The position numbers were made by a program, and so were the translations under genes. Below, piece by piece: positions 34,890 to 39,845 of a stretch of 39,845 nucleotides of DNA (its first letter is position 1; each line of letters begins with the position of its first letter). The notes under the pieces are model-generated. The model searched no databases and was not told where the DNA came from. It was given only the letters and a program-made list of their open reading frames with translations. Location of the stretch: positions 1 to 39,845 of the forward strand of contig NZ_JADKYP010000058.1 in the NCBI RefSeq assembly GCF_015354405.1, in the 5' to 3' direction. Source of the DNA: Nocardia sp. BSTN01. GTDB taxonomy: Bacteria > Actinomycetota > Actinomycetes > Mycobacteriales > Mycobacteriaceae.

Positions 34890-35016
34890 TAAATGCTGCT
34901 CGATTCGGGCATGGTGCGCCCCGCTGTGCGCGCCACGAATCCCCCTTTTTCCGCCATCCCGGTTCGCGGTCGCCGGATCGTGGTGGCGACTCACTTCCTC
35001 GGGGAGGCGGCACAGC

Positions 35017-36858
35017 TCACGGCACGCGGCGGACGGCGCCCTTGTCGGCGGAGGTCGCCAGTGCGGCGTAGGCCCGCAGCGCGGTGGTGATCGGCCGGTC
35101 GCGCTGAACCGGCTGCCACGGCCGTTCCCGCGCTTCCATCTTGGCGCGGCGCTCGGCGAGCACCTCGTCGTCGACCAGCAGTTCCAGCGCGCGGGTGTGC
35201 ACGTCGATGCGGATGCGGTCGCCGTTCTCGATCAGGCCGATGGCGCCGCCGCTGGCCGCCTCGGGGGAGATGTGCCCGATGGACAGGCCGGAGGTGCCGC
35301 CGGAGAAGCGGCCGTCGGTGATCAGCGCGCACACCTTGCCGAGGCCGAGGCCCTTGAGGAACGAGGTGGGGTGCAGCATCTCCTGCATTCCGGGCCCGCC
35401 GGCGGGGCCTTCGTACCGGATCACGACGACGTCGCCGGGGGTGATCTTCTTGCCGAGGATCGCGGAGACCGCGTCTTCCTGCGATTCCAGCACCACGGCC
35501 GGCCCTTCGAAGGTGAACAGGTCCTCGTCGATACCGGCGGTTTTCAGGATGGCGCCGTCGAGGGCGATATTGCCCCGCAGCACGCACAGCCCGCCCTCGA
35601 CGGTGTAGGCGTGCGCGATATCGCGGATGCAGCCGCCCGCGGCGTCGGTGTCCAGCGAGGACCAGCGATTCTCGGTGGAGAACGGCACGGTGGTCCGCAC
35701 GCCGCCGGGCGCGGCGTGGAACAGTTCGAGGGCTTCGTCGGAGGCCTTGCCGGAGCGGATGTCCCAGGTGTCGAGCCACTCGTCGAAGGAGGCGGTGTGC
35801 ACGGTGGTCACATCGGTTTCCAGCAGTCCGCCGCGGCGCAGTTCGCCCAGGATGGCGGGGATGCCACCGGCGCGGTGCACATCTTCCATGTGGTAGTCGG
35901 AATTGGGGGAGACCTTCGACAGGCAGGGCACCCGGCGCGAGATCTCGTCGATGGTGGCGAGGTCGAAATCGATCTCGCCTTCCTGCGCGGCGGCCAGCGT
36001 GTGCAGCACCGTGTTGGTGGAACCGCCCATCGCGACGTCGAGGGCCATCGCGTTGCGGAAGGCCTTGGCGTTGGCGACGTTTCGCGGCAGGACGGAATCG
36101 TCGTCCTCGCGGTACCAGCGGTTGGCGATGTCGACGACGGTGCTGCCGGCGCGCTCGAACAGGGCCCGCCGCGCCGCGTGGGTGGCGAGGGTGGAGCCGT
36201 TGCCGGGCAGCGCCAGGCCCAATGCCTCGGTGAGGCAGTTCATCGAGTTCGCGGTGAACATGCCGGAACAGGAACCGCAGGTCGGGCAGGCGCTGCGCTC
36301 GACCTCGCTGAGGCCCTCGTCGCTGACCTCGGTGGAGGCGCTGGCGGCGATCGCGGTGATCAGATCGGTGGGCGCCTGGGCCACACCGCCGACGACCACG
36401 GCCTTACCGGCCTCCATCGGACCGCCGGAGACGAACACGGTCGGGATGTTGAGCCGCATGGCGGCGTTGAGCATGCCGGGAGTGATCTTGTCGCAGTTGG
36501 AGATACACACCAGCGCGTCGGCGGTGTGCGCGTTGACCATGTATTCGACCGAGTCCGCGATGATTTCGCGGCTGGGCAGCGAGTAGAGCATGCCGCCGTG
36601 ACCCATCGCGATCCCGTCGTCGACGGCGATGGTGTGGAATTCGCGCGGCACACCGCCGGCGGCGCGCACCGCGTCGGCGACGATCTCGCCGACATCCTTG
36701 AGATGCACGTGGCCGGGCACGAATTGGGTGTAGGAGTTCGCGATCGCGACGATCGGCTTACCGAAATCGGAGTCGGTCAGGCCGGTGGCCCGCCAGAGTG
36801 CGCGTGCGCCTGCGGCATTGCGTCCGGCGGTGGTGGTGCGTGAGCGAAGCGGTGGCAT
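35017..36858 (-). CDS. ilvD: Dihydroxy-acid dehydratase
   Basis: IlvD converts dihydroxy acids to 2-keto acids in isoleucine and valine synthesis, and supplies pantothenate precursors. The 613-aa protein starts at ATG 36858, giving the family start [20 protein letters not shown]. Fe-S and metal motifs are NCDKITPGM (Cys122) and [10 protein letters not shown] (Cys191-197), with [15 protein letters not shown] near the end. The [13 protein letters not shown] segment lacks a cysteine, as in the E. coli type with an oxygen-sensitive cluster, unlike the shorter [2Fe-2S] type. An ATG at 36933 would add a Pro/Arg-rich tail. It is about 1.4 kb from ilvB, transcribed oppositely. Confidence 0.96.
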   Translation of the reverse strand: MPPLRSRTTTAGRNAAGARALWRATGLTDSDFGKPIVAIANSYTQFVPGHVHLKDVGEIVADAVRAAGGVPREFHTIAVDDGIAMGHGGMLYSLPSREIIADSVEYMVNAHTADALVCISNCDKITPGMLNAAMRLNIPTVFVSGGPMEAGKAVVVGGVAQAPTDLITAIAASASTEVSDEGLSEVERSACPTCGSCSGMFTANSMNCLTEALGLALPGNGSTLATHAARRALFERAGSTVVDIANRWYREDDDSVLPRNVANAKAFRNAMALDVAMGGSTNTVLHTLAAAQEGEIDFDLATIDEISRRVPCLSKVSPNSDYHMEDVHRAGGIPAILGELRRGGLLETDVTTVHTASFDEWLDTWDIRSGKASDEALELFHAAPGGVRTTVPFSTENRWSSLDTDAAGGCIRDIAHAYTVEGGLCVLRGNIALDGAILKTAGIDEDLFTFEGPAVVLESQEDAVSAILGKKITPGDVVVIRYEGPAGGPGMQEMLHPTSFLKGLGLGKVCALITDGRFSGGTSGLSIGHISPEAASGGAIGLIENGDRIRIDVHTRALELLVDDEVLAERRAKMEARERPWQPVQRDRPITTALRAYAALATSADKGAVRRVP

Positions 36859-37014
36859 GAATTCGGTCCTCGGTGGTCGGCGCGGTGGCCGGAGCGGCTC
36901 TACTCGGGCAGGGCTCTGCTCGTCGGTGCTCATCGTCCGGTGGATCGCCGGGGCCGGGGCCGAGGGCTGGTCGGCCGCCGTGCGGAGCGTCTCTTCGGCG
37001 AGTGGTGTCGTCGG

Positions 37015-37050
37015 CAGAGGTGTCTGTTCGCAAGAGCAGAGTGTCTGTTC
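37015..37050. repeat. Direct repeat GCAGAG(G)TGTCTGTTCG in the ilvD leader
   Basis: Two copies, at about 37015-37030 and 37036-37050, differ by one base insertion. They lie just after the presumed ilvD transcription start on the minus strand. Confidence 0.7.
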
Positions 37051-37059
37051 GGCGCTTCA

Positions 37060-37065
37060 ACGTTA
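37060..37065 (-). promoter_or_regulatory. Candidate -10 box for ilvD
   Basis: On the minus strand TAACGT fits TANNNT. Transcription would begin near 37053, leaving a leader of about 195 nt. The -35 is weak. Confidence 0.35.
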
Positions 37066-37101
37066 CTCCCGCCACCGGAGTGTGCTCACCGGAGGCGGGT
37101 G

Positions 37102-37135
37102 GTCGTGCGGCCGCGGGGTGGCGCGGCCGCACGAC
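37102..37135 (-). terminator. Long hairpin downstream of the PH-domain gene
   Basis: GTCGTGCGGCCGC and GCGGCCGCACGAC pair perfectly over 13 bp with an 8-nt loop. It lies 194 nt after the PH-domain gene stop and upstream of the ilvD -10, so it may isolate ilvD from upstream transcription. No U-tract is present. Confidence 0.5.
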
Positions 37136-37328
37136 GCACATCGAGCCGGTCCGAGCGGCCGTCACCGGGTGGGGTCTCGACCACGGACCCGCACCGCGAC
37201 TCGATGATCGCGGCGACTGCGCCCCGAGTGGGGACGTCCTCAGGGCAGCGCCGCGAAAGCGCGGATTTGTTCCCGGTGTTCGGGGTCGGCGCGAGAGTGT
37301 GAAACATCCCACTCGGAAGAGAACTCGC

Positions 37329-37889
37329 TCAGTCCTCCGAGGACGTGTCCGGCTTGTCGGCCGCTTCGCTCGACGAACTGTCCGCGGCGCCGGATTCCGC
37401 GCCCGCGTCCTGCTCGCCGCGCTTCTCGTCCGCGCTCGCCGCGCTCTTCTCCGGCCGTGCGAACGGATCCGGAATCCGCCCGTCCGAGGCCGCGACCAGA
37501 TCCTTCAACCGGTCGTAGCTCACCGCCGGCAGGGCCACCTCGGAGTCGTCGCTCAGATGTAGGCGCACCCAGCCGCGCTTGGGGATCCGCAGCCCCTGAA
37601 TCCGCGACCATTCGACGTGCCGGGAACCGAAGATCGTCCGCAGATCGAGCCCGCCGGCCGACACCGTGGTGCGGGAACGTTCGACCCACCACGCGGCCGC
37701 GATCGGGATGAGGAACAGGATCCACAGCACCGCCGGCCAGCCGAAGAACGGGAACGCCGCGCAGAACAGCAGGATGAACACCCCGAGATGCGCCAGCCGG
37801 GGGATACGGATCACACGCCCCGTATCGGTTCCGCCCTCGGCGGTGTGGGACGATTGAGCTGGTGGCACGGACTGCTGCGGCGATGACAC
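37329..37889 (-). CDS. PH-domain (bPH2-type) membrane protein, Cfp6-like
   Basis: The 186-aa protein has a Ser/Gln-rich start (1-25), a membrane hairpin (about 34-68: LGVFILLFCAAFPFFGW and VLWILFLIPIAAAWW), then a bacterial PH-like domain (about 70-140: SRTTVSAGGLDLRTIFGSR; VEWSRIQGLRIPKRGW; VALPAVSYDRLKDLV). A Glu/Asp/Ser-rich tail follows. In M. tuberculosis the similar low-molecular-weight antigen Cfp6 (Rv3004) sits next to ilvB1 in the same orientation, from memory. Function is unknown. The start is GTG with GAGGATGGGGGT upstream. Confidence 0.85.
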   Translation of the reverse strand: MSSPQQSVPPAQSSHTAEGGTDTGRVIRIPRLAHLGVFILLFCAAFPFFGWPAVLWILFLIPIAAAWWVERSRTTVSAGGLDLRTIFGSRHVEWSRIQGLRIPKRGWVRLHLSDDSEVALPAVSYDRLKDLVAASDGRIPDPFARPEKSAASADEKRGEQDAGAESGAADSSSSEAADKPDTSSED

Positions 37890-37933
37890 ACCCCCATCCT
37901 CGCATCATGGTGAAGCGACACTCGAACCGCCCC

Positions 37934-37950
37934 GTCTCACATAATGAGAC
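37934..37950. promoter_or_regulatory. Inverted repeat GTCTCA-N5-TGAGAC, candidate operator
   Basis: A perfect 6+5+6 inverted repeat lies in the divergent region, 18 nt before the -35 of the ilvB leader promoter. I recall similar TCTCA/TGAGA operators for IclR-type leucine regulators (LtbR/NdgR) in actinobacteria, but cannot confirm this. It could control ilvB, the PH-domain gene, or both. Confidence 0.45.
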
Positions 37951-37967
37951 ACCGCACGTCAAGTAAT

Positions 37968-37997
37968 TTGACTCATCGACTCTCGCGCGCATACCGT
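37968..37997 (+). promoter_or_regulatory. Promoter of the ilvB leader
   Basis: TTGACT (37968-37973) and TACCGT (37992-37997) are separated by 18 nt, a good housekeeping sigma promoter. The -10 is 7 nt before the GTG of the leader peptide, so the transcript should be leaderless. Confidence 0.7.
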
Positions 37998-38004
37998 CGA
38001 GCGC

Positions 38005-38052
38005 GTGAATCGAAACGAGCTTCTCGTAATCGGCCGGCGCGTCCAGCGCTGA
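38005..38052 (+). CDS. ilvB leader peptide (attenuator)
   Basis: GTG to TGA encodes 15 residues, MNRNELLVIGRRVQR, with Leu-Leu-Val-Ile in a row and a further Val. Such branched-chain-rich leader peptides precede ilvB operons in actinobacteria. Ribosome stalling at these codons when Leu, Val or Ile is short changes folding of the RNA downstream. It has no ribosome binding site but sits 7 nt after a -10 box, so the peptide would be made from the 5' end of the mRNA. The next stem begins at its stop codon. Confidence 0.75.
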   Translation: MNRNELLVIGRRVQR

Positions 38053-38136
38053 GCCTGACGACTCGAGGTCGACTACGTCAGCTCGCAACTGCGACGCGCC
38101 ACCCTCGCTCAGCCATCGGCTGACGGGGGCTTTTTT
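38051..38136 (+). terminator. ilvB transcription attenuator
   Basis: Stem 1 pairs CTGACG (38055-38060, extended by GAG) with CGTCAG (38076-38081, extended by CTC). The terminator stem pairs TCAGCC (38109-38114) with GGCTGA (38118-38123), extended through an internal loop by CCCTC with GGGGG, followed by CTTTTTT (38130-38136). CGTCAGC (38076-38082) can instead pair with GCTGACG (38119-38125), which would break the terminator. These are the mutually exclusive structures of a classical attenuator. Confidence 0.75.
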
Positions 38137-38154
38137 GTGTTCGGACAAGTTGTG

Positions 38155-38215
38155 TTCACGGCTTCGATGTTCGCTCGAGCGCCGCGCAGGCGCCGCGTGA
38201 GAGCGAAGCGGTGAA
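38155..38215 (+). other. Long stem between the attenuator and ilvB
   Basis: TTCACGGCTTCG (38155-38166) and CGAAGCGGTGAA (38204-38215) pair over 11 bp with one G-G mismatch, enclosing a GC-rich inner region. It ends 11 nt before the AAGGA of ilvB. It may control ribosome access or mRNA stability. Confidence 0.4.
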
Positions 38216-38239
38216 CGACAAGCAGTAAGGAAAAAGACG

Positions 38240-39845
38240 GTGAGCGCACCAACTGCACGGCCCGGGCCCTCGGCCCGCAGGCCAGCGCCCTCGGCTTCTC
38301 AGCCGACCCCCGCGGCTGCCGCCGCGACCGGAAACCGCCGCCAGGTCCCGCCCGAGAAGGTGACCGGCGCCCAGTCCGTCGTCCGCTCTCTCGAGGAGCT
38401 CGGCGTCGACACGGTATTCGGCATTCCGGGTGGTGCGATTCTCCCCGTCTACGACCCGCTCTTCGACTCCACGCGCGTGCGCCATGTCCTGGTCCGGCAC
38501 GAGCAGGGCGCCGGACATGCGGCGACCGGTTACGCCCAGGCCACCGGCAAGGTCGGTGTGTGTATGGCTACATCCGGTCCGGGTGCGACCAACCTGGTGA
38601 CCCCGATCGCGGACGCGCAGATGGATTCGGTGCCGCTGGTGGCGATCACCGGACAGGTGGGCCGCGGCCTGATCGGTACCGACGCCTTCCAGGAAGCCGA
38701 CATCTCCGGCATCACCATGGCGTGCACCAAGCACAACTTCCTGGTCAACGACGCCATCGACATCCCGCGCATCATCGCCGAGGCGTTCCACCTGGCGTCG
38801 TCCGGCCGTCCGGGCGCGGTGCTGGTCGACATTCCGAAGGATGTGCTGCAGGCGCAGACCACCTTCAGCTGGCCGCCGGAGATGCGGCTGCCCGGCTATC
38901 GCCCGGTGACCAAGCCGCACGGCAAGCAGGTGCGCGAGGCGGCCCGGATGATCGCCGAGGCCAAGGCTCCCGTGCTCTACGTCGGCGGCGGCGTGATCAA
39001 GGCCGACGCCTCGCCGGAGCTGCTGGAACTGGCCGAGCTGACCGGCATCCCGGTGGTCACCACCCTGATGGCGCGCGGCGCGTTCCCCGACAGCCACACC
39101 CTCAACATGGGTATGCCCGGTATGCACGGCACCGTGGGAGCCGTTGCGGCCCTGCAGAAGTCGGATCTGCTGATCACGCTGGGCGCTCGCTTCGACGACC
39201 GCGTCACCGGCCAGCTGGATTCCTTCGCCCCGCACGCGAAGGTGATCCACGCCGATATCGACCCCGCCGAGATCGGCAAGAACCGCCACGCCGATGTGCC
39301 GATCGTGGGCGACTGCCGCGAGGTCATCACCGAACTGATCGAGACCCTCAAGTCCGATCCGGCCTTCACCAACGCCGAGGCTCCGCTGCTGGATCTGACG
39401 TCCTGGTGGACCTACCTCGACGGTGTGCGTAAGCAGTACCCGCTCGGCTACGGACCCACCTCCGACGGCTCGCTGTCGCCGGAGTACGTCATCGAGACCC
39501 TGGGCCGCCTCGCCGGACCGGAAGCGATCTACGTCGCCGGCGTCGGCCAGCACCAGATGTGGGCCGCGCAGTTCGTCAAGTACGAGAAGCCGCGCACCTG
39601 GCTCAACTCCGGTGGCCTGGGCACCATGGGCTACGCCGTGCCCGCGGCGATGGGCGCCAAGATGGGCGCGCCGGACAAAGAGGTGTGGGCGGTCGACGGT
39701 GACGGCTGCTTCCAGATGACCAATCAGGAGTTGGCCACCTGTGCCGTCGAGGGCGTGCCGATCAAGGTGGCGCTGATCAACAACGGCAACCTGGGCATGG
39801 TCCGGCAGTGGCAGACCCTGTTCTACGAGAAGCGCTACTCCAACA
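38240..39845 (+). CDS. ilvB: Acetolactate synthase large subunit (3' end beyond the window)
   Basis: The enzyme condenses pyruvate with pyruvate or 2-ketobutyrate, the first common step of valine, leucine and isoleucine synthesis, using thiamine diphosphate and FAD. The window holds 535 codons. A Pro/Ala-rich tail (1-36) precedes the PYR domain with catalytic Glu88 ([13 protein letters not shown]) and [10 protein letters not shown]. The FAD middle domain has [13 protein letters not shown] and [13 protein letters not shown]. The thiamine diphosphate motif is [15 protein letters not shown]...[14 protein letters not shown] near 488-520. The GTG start has AAGGA upstream. The frame has no stop before the end. 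The small subunit and ketol-acid reductoisomerase usually follow. Confidence 0.96.
   Translation, partial: MSAPTARPGPSARRPAPSASQPTPAAAAATGNRRQVPPEKVTGAQSVVRSLEELGVDTVFGIPGGAILPVYDPLFDSTRVRHVLVRHEQGAGHAATGYAQATGKVGVCMATSGPGATNLVTPIADAQMDSVPLVAITGQVGRGLIGTDAFQEADISGITMACTKHNFLVNDAIDIPRIIAEAFHLASSGRPGAVLVDIPKDVLQAQTTFSWPPEMRLPGYRPVTKPHGKQVREAARMIAEAKAPVLYVGGGVIKADASPELLELAELTGIPVVTTLMARGAFPDSHTLNMGMPGMHGTVGAVAALQKSDLLITLGARFDDRVTGQLDSFAPHAKVIHADIDPAEIGKNRHADVPIVGDCREVITELIETLKSDPAFTNAEAPLLDLTSWWTYLDGVRKQYPLGYGPTSDGSLSPEYVIETLGRLAGPEAIYVAGVGQHQMWAAQFVKYEKPRTWLNSGGLGTMGYAVPAAMGAKMGAPDKEVWAVDGDGCFQMTNQELATCAVEGVPIKVALINNGNLGMVRQWQTLFYEKRYSN

Larger units (their letters stand above)
36859..37328. 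other. 470-nt region between ilvD and the PH-domain gene, no CDS supported
   Basis: No frame here has convincing coding character. On the minus strand there is a -10-like box (37060-37065), giving ilvD a leader of about 195 nt, a pair of direct repeats (37015-37050), and a 13-bp hairpin (37102-37135). A leader mRNA with regulatory structure is possible. Confidence 0.5.

Noticed and set aside
34938-34950. CCCCCTTTTT run as a terminator U-tract
   Set aside because: No stem precedes it on the plus strand and no plus-strand gene ends there.
38156-39553. 465-aa antisense frame over ilvB
   Set aside because: The plus-strand frame has all acetolactate synthase motifs and stays open to the window edge.

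Overview
The window is high-GC actinobacterial DNA, most likely from Nocardia or a close relative in the Mycobacteriales. The evidence is the GC-rich third codon positions, the TANNNT -10 boxes placed 6-7 nt before start codons (leaderless mRNAs), and a gene order that follows, from memory, the ligA - ACT protein - gatC - gatA - pfkA - gatB - lppZ - DoxX protein - cfp6 - ilvB block of M. tuberculosis (Rv3014c to Rv3003c). No rRNA, tRNA, insertion sequence, prophage or CRISPR array was seen.

Layout. 1-2104: an ECF sigma factor translationally coupled to a membrane-anchored Rieske protein, divergent from a small secreted protein; one bipartite motif occurs three times around them. 2397-5789: a hydrophobic protein of unknown function, NAD-dependent DNA ligase (ligA) and a GNAT acetyltransferase. 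5862-8599: an ACT-domain protein, divergent from gatC-gatA. 8688-12098: a MarR regulator and one unbroken frame that joins a phospholipase A2-like domain to an Abhydrolase_9 domain. 12266-17037 (plus strand): histidine kinase, undecaprenyl-diphosphatase (uppP), response regulator, receptor Ser/Thr kinase. 17074-18105 (minus strand): pfkA. 18239-24958 (minus strand): histidine kinase, response regulator, second receptor Ser/Thr kinase, two beta-lactamase-fold lipoproteins. 25143-28757: a small protein and an ABC/FtsX exporter. 28849-31025: a membrane protein and gatB. 31147-33871: LppZ-like lipoprotein, DoxX-like protein, SnoaL-like protein. 33971-36858: haloperoxidase-like hydrolase and ilvD. 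37329-39845: a PH-domain membrane protein, then an ilvB leader region (promoter, 15-codon leader peptide, attenuator) and ilvB, which runs off the window.

How it fits together. GatC, GatA and GatB are the three subunits of the amidotransferase that makes Gln-tRNA(Gln) and Asn-tRNA(Asn); gatB is separated from gatCA by about 21 kb. IlvD and IlvB act in branched-chain amino acid synthesis. The main accessory content is the roughly 16 kb between gatA and the small protein at 25143. It holds two convergent signalling modules, each with a NarL-type two-component system and a transmembrane Ser/Thr kinase, plus cell-envelope proteins (UppP; two penicillin-recognising-fold lipoproteins), meeting at an inverted pfkA. 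An ABC/FtsX exporter lies just beyond. I read this as a probable envelope-stress island; that is inference.
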